From the NCBI GenBank assembly GCA_949286295.1, contig CASECK010000037.1:1-10698 (forward strand): a DNA stretch of 10,698 bases, read 5' to 3'. The stretch comes from an uncultured bacterium (GTDB lineage Bacteria; Bacillota; Clostridia; Oscillospirales; Oscillospiraceae). The notes under the pieces were generated by a model. It had not been told where the DNA came from and ran no database searches. It saw only the letters and a program-made list of their open reading frames with translations. Shown one piece after another: positions 1-5,361 of the stretch (position 1 is the stretch's first letter; each line of letters opens with the position of its first letter). Both the position numbers and the translations under genes were made by a program.

Positions 1-965
1 GGGGCGTAGGCCACCACCGTGCGGCGGTTGGGCTCTACCCCGGTGGAGTAGGTGGTCACGCCGGGATAGTCCTGAAGGGCGGTGTGAATCACATGGCGCT
101 CATAGGCGTTCATGGGCTCCAGGGTCATGTTCTTGCGGTACTTGACCACCTTGCCCGCCACCTTGACTGCCAGCCGCTGGAGGGACTCCTCCCGCTTGGC
201 CCGATAGCCCTCGGCGTCCACATGGATGCGCACCCGCTTGGACTGGCCCCGGTTGACGCAGTAGCTGGTCAGCTGCTGGATGGCGTCCAGCGTCTCCCCC
301 CGGCGGCCGATGACGGCCCCCAGATTCTCCCCCTGGAGGACGACTTTATATCCGCCCTCCCCGGTGACGAACACTTCGGGGACGGCCTGGACCTTCAGAT
401 GCTCCATCAGCCCGGTGAGAAAATCCCGAATCTGCCCGGCCTTGCCGTCGTCCTGGGCGGCGGGGGTCAGCGTGACCGGCGCGGGGGCGGCGGGCTGGGC
501 GGCGCCGATGAGAATCTCGTCCCCCGCTTCCAGCCGGTCCTCCCGGCCGCGGTGGGGCTGCTGCCGGCGCCCGGCCCCGGGGCGGGCGGCCTTCAGCGGA
601 GCCAAGCCGGGCTTGGCGGCCAGGATGGTCTCCTCCTCCCCGCTATCTGAGAGGCCCTCCTCCTCTTTGCCGGCCTTTTGGACCAATTCTGGCTGCTCCT
701 TGGGGGCGCGGGGCTGCTCTGGGACAGGGGGCGGCTCCGGGGCGGCGGAGGGCTGCCCGCCGTCTGCTCTGGGGCGGGGAACTCCGTTTTCTTCCTCATA
801 GCTCACCCGAACCTTGGCGGGGTTGCCGCCAAAGCCCAAAAAGCCGGACTTGGCCCGCTCGATGACCTCCACGGACACGTCGTCCCGCTCCAGGCCCAGC
901 TGGAACAGGGCGGCGGCGATGGCGTCCTCCTCCGAGCGGCCTGTGGTTTCAATCCACTTCAACAT
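1..965 (-). CDS. jag: Jag/KhpB RNA-binding protein (C-terminus cut by window edge)
   Basis: This is the Jag/KhpB (SpoIIIJ-associated) RNA-binding protein, a cytoplasmic protein encoded next to yidC in most Firmicutes. The 321 codons present are open with no stop. Residues 1-60 form the Jag_N domain, with the typical KSGFLGFG turn around residues 37-44. Residues 60-175 are a Pro/Ala/Glu/Arg-rich linker with no fold I recognise. A KH domain follows (about 178-255) with the GRRG loop near residues 218-221. An R3H domain comes next (about 265-320), with the motif NAYERHVIH and a final RRTVVAYAP resembling the usual family end, so only a few residues should be missing. The ATG has AAGGAGG upstream, inside the 3' end of yidC, and starts 2 bases after the yidC stop, which suggests translational coupling. 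The linker makes the protein much longer than B. subtilis Jag (about 208 residues). Confidence 0.95.
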   Translation of the reverse strand, partial: MLKWIETTGRSEEDAIAAALFQLGLERDDVSVEVIERAKSGFLGFGGNPAKVRVSYEEENGVPRPRADGGQPSAAPEPPPVPEQPRAPKEQPELVQKAGKEEEGLSDSGEEETILAAKPGLAPLKAARPGAGRRQQPHRGREDRLEAGDEILIGAAQPAAPAPVTLTPAAQDDGKAGQIRDFLTGLMEHLKVQAVPEVFVTGEGGYKVVLQGENLGAVIGRRGETLDAIQQLTSYCVNRGQSKRVRIHVDAEGYRAKREESLQRLAVKVAGKVVKYRKNMTLEPMNAYERHVIHTALQDYPGVTTYSTGVEPNRRTVVAYA

Positions 966-967
966 AC

Positions 968-2410
968 TCAGCCCTCCTTCTTCTCTTCCTCAATCTGCTG
1001 GGCGTCCACCTCGACCTGCTCCACCTCAATCTCTTCCTCCACGGCCTCGGCCTCGGTATCCGCGTCGACCTCAGGCAGAGATTCCGGCTGCGGGGCGGCG
1101 GGAACGGCGGGGGCGGCGGGAGCCTGGTTCTGGGCGGGGGCGTCCTCCTGCTCTGGCTCCGGCTTGCCCTTATCCTTATCCTTTCCCTTGGCGGTGTTGG
1201 CCTGCTGGGCCCGGATGAGGTCGTTGGGGTCGGTGTAGGGCGTCACTCCGCCAAAGCGGCCGGGAATATAGGCGCGGCCCCGGGCATAGGCCCGGATGCC
1301 CTCCCGGCTGTCGTCCCTGTTGACCCCCTCCTGGTCGGGTTCCTCATCTTTTTTCTTCTGGCCGGGCTTCTTCTTGCCCCGGTTCTTCTTCTCCTCTTCG
1401 ATGCGCCGGGCGCGCTCCAGGCGGGCCTCCTCCCTGCGGCGCTTCTCCTCTTCCTTCTCCTCCTGCTCCCGGCGGGCGGCGGCCTCCCGGGCGGCCTGAT
1501 AGTCCTTCTTGAGCATCTTGCCGCAGATAACTTCCTGGCCCATGTTCACCACATATTGGGCAATCCAGTACACCGACAGGCCGGCGGGGACGGTAAAGCC
1601 GATCCACAGGGAGATGACCGGCATCGTCCACATCATCATCTTGTTGGTGCGGTCCATCTGCTCGTTGCTGGTCTGGGTGTTCATCTTGTTGGTGGCCAGG
1701 CTCACCTTCATGGACAGGAAGGAGACCACCACCGACACGACGGGCAGCAGGAACAGCCCCACAGACTGGAGCGTGATGCCGCCGGACCAGAAATTCCAGC
1801 TGGGGATGACAGCCATATTTAGCCCCAGGAAGGAGAAATCAAAGACGAACAGATTCTGCCCCGCCTGGCCCAGGGCGGCCTGGAGCGAGGCCAGGTTCTC
1901 CGGCGTGACCAGGGAGAGCAGATAGAGCTGGTTATAGGCGCCGTTTTCAAAGGCGCCGCCCAACTTGTCCATGGCCGCCTGAGTCACCCAGCCGCTGGAC
2001 ACGGCCACCTCCTGCCAGTTGAGCTGCTGGGCCAGAATCTGAATCTGCTCCATGGACAGGTTCATGAAATAGGTCAGCGGCTGGCGGATGATTCCGTACA
2101 GGGCGATAAGCACCACCATGGGAATCAGGGACCACAGGCAGCCGCCCATGGGATTGACCTTCTCCCGCTCGTAGAGCTTCTGGACCTCCAGGTTATAGCG
2201 CTCCCGGTCCTTGCCGTACTGCTTTTGCAGCTGCTGCATCTTGCCGGAGAGCATGGTGGTCTGAATCATGCTCTTCTTGGTCTTTAAGGTGACGGGGAAG
2301 AGGATGAGCTTGACCACCACGGCGAACAAAATCAGGGCCACGCCATAGCTGCTGAAGAAGTGATAGAAAGACAGCAGCAGCCAGGCAAAAGGCTTTAGAA
2401 TAACACCCAC
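968..2410 (-). CDS. yidC: Membrane protein insertase YidC/SpoIIIJ with long charged C-terminal tail
   Basis: This is a YidC/Oxa1/Alb3-family insertase, which inserts and folds membrane proteins alone or with SecYEG. The 480 residues show five hydrophobic segments, near 23-42, 92-110, 212-233, 258-273 and 275-292, with the family pattern KLILFPVTLK in the first and PAGLSVYW at the start of the last. There is no lipoprotein signal peptide. Lys34 sits where SpoIIIJ-type proteins carry the conserved groove arginine. After residue 300 comes an unusual tail of about 180 residues: a Glu/Arg/Lys-rich likely coiled coil (300-345), a Lys-rich patch (342-354), and an Ala/Pro then Glu/Asp-rich acidic end (415-480). 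The start is GTG: GGAGG lies 7 bases upstream, while the nearby ATG at 2415 is out of frame and too close to that site. It lies 39 bases after yidD, probably in the rpmH operon. Confidence 0.96.
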   Translation of the reverse strand: MGVILKPFAWLLLSFYHFFSSYGVALILFAVVVKLILFPVTLKTKKSMIQTTMLSGKMQQLQKQYGKDRERYNLEVQKLYEREKVNPMGGCLWSLIPMVVLIALYGIIRQPLTYFMNLSMEQIQILAQQLNWQEVAVSSGWVTQAAMDKLGGAFENGAYNQLYLLSLVTPENLASLQAALGQAGQNLFVFDFSFLGLNMAVIPSWNFWSGGITLQSVGLFLLPVVSVVVSFLSMKVSLATNKMNTQTSNEQMDRTNKMMMWTMPVISLWIGFTVPAGLSVYWIAQYVVNMGQEVICGKMLKKDYQAAREAAARREQEEKEEEKRRREEARLERARRIEEEKKNRGKKKPGQKKKDEEPDQEGVNRDDSREGIRAYARGRAYIPGRFGGVTPYTDPNDLIRAQQANTAKGKDKDKGKPEPEQEDAPAQNQAPAAPAVPAAPQPESLPEVDADTEAEAVEEEIEVEQVEVDAQQIEEEKKEG

Positions 2411-2417
2411 AACATTA

Positions 2418-2422
2418 CCTCC
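2418..2422 (-). promoter_or_regulatory. Ribosome binding site that sets the yidC GTG start
   Basis: GGAGG on the minus strand, with 7 bases before the GTG at 2410-2408. An ATG at 2415-2413 has only a 2-base spacer and is in another frame, so the site supports the GTG. Confidence 0.75.
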
Positions 2423-2449
2423 GCAAATTCATAGTTTGACAAAAGTCCC

Positions 2450-2668
2450 TCAGGGCACCGGGTCGTACTCCACGGATTTCTGCCGGTGGAAGGGGTGGCA
2501 CCGGGCCAGCCTGCGCGCCGCCAGCCAGCCGCCCTTCAGCGCGCCGTATTTCTCCACCGCCTGCAGGGCGTACTCCGAGCAGGTGGGGATAAACCGGCAG
2601 CAGGGAGGGCGCAGGGGGGAGAGAGCGCGCCGGTAAAACCGAATCAGGGCCAACAGCAGGCTCTTCAT
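2450..2668 (-). CDS. yidD: Membrane protein insertion efficiency factor YidD
   Basis: YidD is a small membrane-associated protein that assists YidC-dependent insertion. It is nearly always encoded between rnpA and yidC, as here. The 72 residues contain the family signature: an amphipathic N-terminal helix (about 3-17, FYRRALSP), CCRFIPTCSEYALQA (23-37, with Cys23, Cys24 and Cys30), and ARRLARCHPFH (51-61, with Cys57). The length is normal for the family. Its ATG overlaps the rnpA stop in an ATGA, a 4-base overlap typical of translational coupling. Its exact biochemical activity is not settled in the literature. Confidence 0.95.
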   Translation of the reverse strand: MKSLLLALIRFYRRALSPLRPPCCRFIPTCSEYALQAVEKYGALKGGWLAARRLARCHPFHRQKSVEYDPVP

Positions 2669-3018
2669 GGCTCTCCTCCCGCCGGACCGGTCAGGCCCAG
2701 CTTTTTCATCACAGACAGAAAACTGTGCTCCAGCTCGCCATAGCGGCCGTAGATGGCCCGGGTGCGGGCCACCACTACGATGTCGAAGCCGGGAAGAAAG
2801 CGGTGCTCGTTGGTGCGGTACAGCTCCCGGATGCGGCGGCGGACAAAATTACGCTTGACAGCGTTGCCCAGCTTCACCCCGGTGGTGATGCCCAGGCGGC
2901 TGCGGGGCTGCCCCGTCCGCCGGCAGTAGACGGCGAAATAGGGGCACACCGCGCTTTTCCCTTTGTTGTACAGCCGGCGGAACTCATGATTCTGTTTCAG
3001 GGAAACGGTATGCTTCAT
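2665..3018 (-). CDS. rnpA: Ribonuclease P protein component
   Basis: This is the protein subunit of ribonuclease P, which assists the catalytic RNA in removing 5' leaders from precursor tRNAs. From the chosen ATG it has 117 residues, normal for the family. It starts MKHTVSLKQNHEFRRLY, a typical RnpA opening, and has the RNR signature KRNFVRRRIREL at 55-66. The reading frame stays open 23 codons further upstream to 3087, but that extension lacks family character, and the ATG at 3018 has GGGAGGA just upstream. It lies 178 bases after rpmH, with hairpins between them, and overlaps yidD by 4 bases. The catalytic RNA gene rnpB is not in the window. Confidence 0.96.
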   Translation of the reverse strand: MKHTVSLKQNHEFRRLYNKGKSAVCPYFAVYCRRTGQPRSRLGITTGVKLGNAVKRNFVRRRIRELYRTNEHRFLPGFDIVVVARTRAIYGRYGELEHSFLSVMKKLGLTGPAGGEP

Positions 3019-3172
3019 GGCGTTCCTCCCAGGCGTTACAGGCAAAAAGCTGCGTATGCACAGATAGGGCGGGGGAATTTCTCCCACGCCCCTTTTGCGC
3101 CGTCTATGTCAAATCGTGTCCTCCCGCCATGTCTCACGGGCAGGCCGGCCGTGTCCATCCCACAGGGAAACT

Positions 3173-3188
3173 GGGCGGAACACCGCCC
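3173..3188 (-). terminator. Weak terminator-like or attenuator hairpin after rpmH
   Basis: Six perfect G/C pairs (GGGCGG and CCGCCC) with a 4-base loop begin 8 bases after the rpmH stop. On the minus transcript only three U residues follow, so this is not a full intrinsic terminator. It could lower rnpA expression relative to rpmH or be a processing site. The function is inferred. Confidence 0.35.
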
Positions 3189-3196
3189 GGTCCGCG

Positions 3197-3331
3197 TCAG
3201 TGGGTCAGACGGACGCGGCCCTTGGCGCGGCGGCGGGCCAGCACCTTGCGGCCGTTGCGGGTGGCCATACGCTTGCGGAAGCCGTGCTCCTTGGAACGCT
3301 GGCGCTTCTTGGGCTGATAGGTACGAAGCAT
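3197..3331 (-). CDS. rpmH: 50S ribosomal protein L34
   Basis: L34 is a small basic protein of the large ribosomal subunit. The 44 residues begin MLRTYQPKKRQRSKEHGF, continue with RKRMATRNGRKVLARRRAKGR and end RVRLTH. This is the full conserved L34 sequence at its usual length, dominated by Arg and Lys. The ATG is preceded by a strong AGGAGGTG site. It is the first gene of the leftward operon, behind a strong promoter (3481-3510) and a long GC-rich leader. Its position facing dnaA across the origin is a classic bacterial arrangement. Confidence 0.98.
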   Translation of the reverse strand: MLRTYQPKKRQRSKEHGFRKRMATRNGRKVLARRRAKGRVRLTH

Positions 3332-3474
3332 GGGGACACCTCCTCATCAAATTTCAAGCCGGCTCTCCCGGCCCAACAACAGCCCCCTGACAAGGAGCTG
3401 CGGTCTGCTTGTCCGGACCCGGCGGGCCGGGTCCCAGGAGAAAGGGGCGCACCGCCCCCGCTCCAAAAGATACG
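3332..3474 (-). promoter_or_regulatory. Structured 5' leader of rpmH
   Basis: This is the inferred untranslated leader of about 140 bases between the rpmH promoter and start codon. It holds four inverted repeats, in transcript order. They are GGGGCG/CGCCCC (3444-3458, loop 3), a perfect 9-bp palindrome GGACCCGGC/GCCGGGTCC with a 2-base centre (3415-3434), GACAAG/CTTGTC (3389-3413), and GCCGG/CCGGC (3358-3372, loop 5). The ribosome binding site follows. I recognise no known riboswitch or ribosomal-protein leader in it. Confidence 0.5.
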
Positions 3475-3480
3475 CCCATC

Positions 3481-3510
3481 ATTATAGCGGATGGATACGG
3501 CCTGTGTCAA
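3481..3510 (-). promoter_or_regulatory. Sigma-A promoter of the rpmH operon
   Basis: On the minus strand a perfect -35 TTGACA (3510-3505), an 18-base spacer and a perfect -10 TATAAT (3486-3481). Upstream of the -35, at 3511-3548, are several A-tracts on the minus strand that could act as an UP element, as expected for a ribosomal-protein promoter. The predicted transcription start is near 3474. Confidence 0.85.
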
Positions 3511-3569
3511 CCTTCTTTTTGCCTGGTTTCTTAGGATTTTTTTCTTTTTCCCCGGCAGTTTCTATATCT

Positions 3570-3578
3570 TGTGGATAA
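3570..3578 (-). promoter_or_regulatory. DnaA box (perfect consensus)
   Basis: TGTGGATAA on the plus strand, which is TTATCCACA on the minus strand. It lies between the rpmH and dnaA promoters, about 60-70 bases from each -35, so bound DnaA could affect either gene. Confidence 0.8.
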
Positions 3579-3646
3579 ATTCATCCTGTCACACAACTTC
3601 TGCCAGTTTCCAGAGATACATTATAAATAAAAAAACAGGAAAAACC

Positions 3647-3675
3647 TTGTGTTTCCACCCCGTTTTTGATATAAT
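3647..3675 (+). promoter_or_regulatory. Candidate dnaA promoter
   Basis: A perfect -10 TATAAT (3670-3675), with a weak -35 TTGTGT (3647-3652) at a 17-base spacing. The predicted start is near 3682, giving a dnaA leader of about 110 bases. The -10 is convincing and the -35 is poor, so activation or an extended contact is possible. Confidence 0.65.
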
Positions 3676-3703
3676 AAAGCATCTGGATTTCCCCGCCATT
3701 TAC

Positions 3704-3732
3704 CGCCTTCTCCGGCACCGCCGGAGGAGGCG
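3704..3732 (+). other. 13-bp hairpin in the dnaA leader
   Basis: CGCCTTCTCCGGC (3704-3716) pairs with GCCGGAGGAGGCG (3720-3732) across a 3-base loop. It has 13 consecutive pairs with a single U-G wobble on the plus transcript. Only CUUU follows, so it is a poor intrinsic terminator. It lies about 20 bases after the predicted transcript start and 60 before the dnaA ATG. Its role is unknown. Confidence 0.6.
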
Positions 3733-3753
3733 CTTTGAAAGTTTATCCCCTGT

Positions 3754-3769
3754 CCGCCCCGCCGGGCGG
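3754..3769 (+). other. Second small hairpin before the dnaA ribosome binding site
   Basis: CCGCCC (3754-3759) and GGGCGG (3764-3769) pair around a 4-base loop, 9 bases before the AAGGAGG at 3779-3785. It could influence ribosome access to dnaA. In GC-rich DNA such short repeats can be chance. Confidence 0.35.
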
Positions 3770-3791
3770 CAGCGGCGCAAGGAGGCCCATC

Positions 3792-5108
3792 ATGAATCCC
3801 ACCGAAGAGATATGGGACAAGGTCGTCGCCCTGATGCGAAACGAGATGACCGACACCACCATCAACACCTGGTTTGACGACGCCGCCGCCGTCAGCCTGG
3901 ACGAGAGCAGCTTCACCCTGTACTCCCCCACCCGCTTTAAGCGGGACATCATCGCCGCCCGGTATGTGCCCGTCATCCAGAAGGCCCTGCATGAGCTGTT
4001 CTCCGCCGACTTTCAGGTGAATATCCTCACCGAGGGAGAGCTGGAGGCCGCCCGGCAGAACAGCCGCCAGGGGGACTTTCTCCCCGGGACGGAGGAGTAC
4101 ACCTTTGACCGGTTCGTGGTGGGCTCTTCCAACAAATTTGCCCACGCCGCGGCCCGGGCGGTGGCCGACAACCCCGGCCAGAGCTATAATCCCTTGTTTA
4201 TCTACGGCGAGTCCGGCCTGGGCAAGACCCACCTGCTCTACGCCATCGCCCACACCATCCACGAGAAAAACCCCGGCTACAAGGTGGTCTACATCAAGGG
4301 GGACACCTTTACCAACGAGCTAATTCACGCCATCCGGGAGGGCCGCAACCAGGAATTTCGGGAAAAATACCGGGGGGCGGACGTATTTCTCATGGACGAC
4401 GTGCAGTTCATCGCTGGCCGGGACTCCACCCAAGAGGAGATGTTCCACACCTTCAACACCCTCTACGAGCTGAAAAAACAGATTGTCTTTACCTCCGACC
4501 GCCCTCCCAAGGAGATGCTCCGCCTGGAGGACCGGCTGAAGACCCGGTTTGAGTGGGGCCTGCTGGCCGATATCCAGCGCCCGGACTATGAGACCCGTAT
4601 GGCCATTATCAAAAACAAGGCCATCCGCATGGGGATGGAGCTGCCCGACTACATCATCCAGCTTATCGCTGAAAACATTACCGCCAATGTGCGGCAGCTG
4701 GAGGGGACGGTCAATAAAATCATGGCCTATCAGGACCTGATTGGCGACTCCCTGGATAAAAACACCGTCATTCGGGCGGTAAAGGACATTTTTAAAGAGA
4801 AGTCCGACATCCTGCCCACCGCCGACGTCATCATCGACGAGGTGTGTAAGTTCTATAACATCGAGCCGGACACCCTCCGGGGCCAGGGCCGGTCCAAGGA
4901 CATCTCCCTGGCCAGGCAAATTGCCATGTACCTCATCCGGCAGATGGTGGGCACCTCGCTGAAGGACATCGGCCGGGAGTTTGACAACCGGGACCACAGC
5001 ACCGTGCTCAACTCTCTGTCCCGGGTGGAGCGCCTTATCAAAAACGACCCGGAAAAGGCCGAGATTATCAAGGACATCACCACCAACATCAATAACCGCT
5101 ATGAATAG
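3792..5108 (+). CDS. dnaA: Chromosomal replication initiator protein DnaA
   Basis: DnaA is the AAA+ initiator that binds DnaA boxes at oriC, melts the origin and loads the replicative helicase. From the chosen ATG the protein has 438 residues, normal for the family. Domain I is 1-80 (IWDKVVALMRNEM, INTWF), followed by a short linker domain II (about 81-100). The AAA+ domain III has Walker A GESGLGKTH (139-147), Walker B FLMDD (199-203), the box VII stretch RLKTRFEWGL (248-257) and sensor-2 VRQLEG (300-305). Domain IV carries the DNA-binding signature KDISLARQIAMYLIR (369-383) and DHSTVL (401-406). AAGGAGG at 3779-3785 fits the ATG. The frame is open upstream to 3735, but that part is non-conserved leader sequence containing the hairpins. 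DnaA boxes on both sides suggest autoregulation. Confidence 0.98.
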   Translation: MNPTEEIWDKVVALMRNEMTDTTINTWFDDAAAVSLDESSFTLYSPTRFKRDIIAARYVPVIQKALHELFSADFQVNILTEGELEAARQNSRQGDFLPGTEEYTFDRFVVGSSNKFAHAAARAVADNPGQSYNPLFIYGESGLGKTHLLYAIAHTIHEKNPGYKVVYIKGDTFTNELIHAIREGRNQEFREKYRGADVFLMDDVQFIAGRDSTQEEMFHTFNTLYELKKQIVFTSDRPPKEMLRLEDRLKTRFEWGLLADIQRPDYETRMAIIKNKAIRMGMELPDYIIQLIAENITANVRQLEGTVNKIMAYQDLIGDSLDKNTVIRAVKDIFKEKSDILPTADVIIDEVCKFYNIEPDTLRGQGRSKDISLARQIAMYLIRQMVGTSLKDIGREFDNRDHSTVLNSLSRVERLIKNDPEKAEIIKDITTNINNRYE

Positions 5109-5132
5109 AGCGGCGCCATGAGACGGTCTTGA

Positions 5133-5141
5133 TTTTCCACA
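5133..5141 (+). promoter_or_regulatory. DnaA box (TTTTCCACA)
   Basis: One mismatch from TTATCCACA, plus orientation. It is the first box after the dnaA stop. Confidence 0.7.
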
Positions 5142-5151
5142 CTCTCCCGTG

Positions 5152-5160
5152 TAATCCACA
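5152..5160 (+). promoter_or_regulatory. DnaA box (TAATCCACA)
   Basis: One mismatch from consensus, plus orientation. It faces the box at 5169-5177 as an inverted pair with an 8-base spacer. Confidence 0.7.
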
Positions 5161-5168
5161 AGGACAGC

Positions 5169-5177
5169 TGTGGATAA
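5169..5177 (-). promoter_or_regulatory. DnaA box (perfect consensus)
   Basis: TGTGGATAA on the plus strand, which is TTATCCACA on the minus strand. Its flank forms a perfect 9-bp inverted repeat, AGCTGTGGA (5166-5174) with TCCACAGCT (5188-5196). A weaker plus-oriented box (5185-5193, two mismatches) lies in the second arm. Confidence 0.85.
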
Positions 5178-5215
5178 CCCTCTTCTCTCCACAGCTCTGC
5201 AAAAAAACGCCCTGT

Positions 5216-5224
5216 TTTTCCACA
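5216..5224 (+). promoter_or_regulatory. DnaA box (TTTTCCACA)
   Basis: One mismatch from consensus and identical to the box at 5133-5141. A core-only inverse TGTGG follows at 5230-5234, giving another head-to-head arrangement. Confidence 0.7.
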
Positions 5225-5270
5225 CTTCCTGTGGAGCCGCCATCCTCACGGCCGCAAGGCCTCACCCAAT

Positions 5271-5279
5271 ATTTCCACA
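5271..5279 (+). promoter_or_regulatory. Weak DnaA box (ATTTCCACA) nearest the presumed unwinding site
   Basis: Two mismatches from TTATCCACA, plus orientation. It is followed by a run of seven A and then the candidate trio element. It is the box closest to dnaN, where B. subtilis has the box that starts the DnaA filament. Confidence 0.5.
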
Positions 5280-5289
5280 AAAAAATCTC

Positions 5290-5308
5290 CTACGGACTAC
5301 TGTTACGA
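5290..5308 (+). other. Candidate DnaA-trio element
   Basis: The plus strand reads CTACGGACTACTGTTACGA. In the stretch 5297-5305 the complement gives triplets 3'-GAT-GAC-AAT-5', matching the DnaA-trio pattern 3'-[G/A]A[T/G/A]-5' known from B. subtilis. It lies on the dnaN side of the last DnaA box, as expected. Only three clear repeats in phase are visible, and the spacer to the box is A-rich rather than GC-rich. Confidence 0.4.
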
Positions 5309-5321
5309 CCTATATCCTCTC

Positions 5322-5341
5322 CTCTCCGAAAGGCGGGAGAG
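5322..5341 (+). other. Hairpin before the dnaN ribosome binding site
   Basis: CTCTCC (5322-5327) and GGAGAG (5336-5341) pair across an 8-base loop, about 8 bases before the GGAGG of dnaN. The function is unknown, and it may be chance in purine/pyrimidine-biased sequence. Confidence 0.3.
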
Positions 5342-5361
5342 AAAGACTGGAGGAATGAACC

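Larger units (their letters stand above)
3511..3680. other. oriC, upstream (rpmH-dnaA) part
   Basis: This is the A/T-rich core of the rpmH-dnaA intergenic region (3332-3791), in clear contrast to the GC-rich genes around it. It contains T/C tracts (3512-3550), one consensus DnaA box (3570-3578), a 16-base A/T-only run (3620-3635) and the dnaA promoter. By comparison with the bipartite B. subtilis origin this is the part upstream of dnaA. It may also serve in DnaA autoregulation. Confidence 0.7.
5109..5361. other. oriC, dnaA-dnaN part with DnaA box cluster
   Basis: This 253-base non-coding region lies between dnaA and dnaN. It carries at least four strong DnaA boxes (5133, 5152, 5169, 5216) and weaker ones at 5185 and 5271. 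An A-rich stretch (5280-5286), a candidate DnaA-trio element (5290-5308) and a hairpin before the dnaN ribosome binding site follow. In B. subtilis the equivalent interval holds the unwinding site, so this is the most likely place where replication starts. No convincing dnaN promoter was seen. Confidence 0.85.

Noticed and set aside
84..801. Plus-strand open frames across the first 800 bases
   Set aside because: They are antisense to jag, whose domains and ribosome binding site are clear. GC-rich coding DNA commonly opens such frames.
2435..2443. Spo0A-box-like sequence (TTTGTCAAA on the minus strand) between yidD and yidC
   Set aside because: It is a single short degenerate match in a 39-base intra-operon gap with no promoter, so it is expected by chance.
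3019..3087. N-terminal extension of rnpA to an ATG at 3087
   Set aside because: The extra 23 residues are unlike RnpA, and the ATG at 3018 has a strong ribosome binding site and the normal family start.
3743..3751. DnaA-box-like TTATCCCCT in the dnaA leader
   Set aside because: Two mismatches, including in the conserved CCACA core. Not strong enough to list.
3735..3791. N-terminal extension of dnaA to an ATG-like start at 3735
   Set aside because: The extension encodes leader sequence with a hairpin. AAGGAGG and the family start both fit the ATG at 3792.
3621..4262. 213-residue minus-strand frame opposite dnaA
   Set aside because: It is antisense to DnaA AAA+ motifs, lacks recognisable domains, and runs through the A/T-rich origin sequence.
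4320..5249. 309-residue minus-strand frame opposite dnaA and into the origin
   Set aside because: Its composition is that of an antisense shadow, it has no family motifs, and it crosses the DnaA box cluster.
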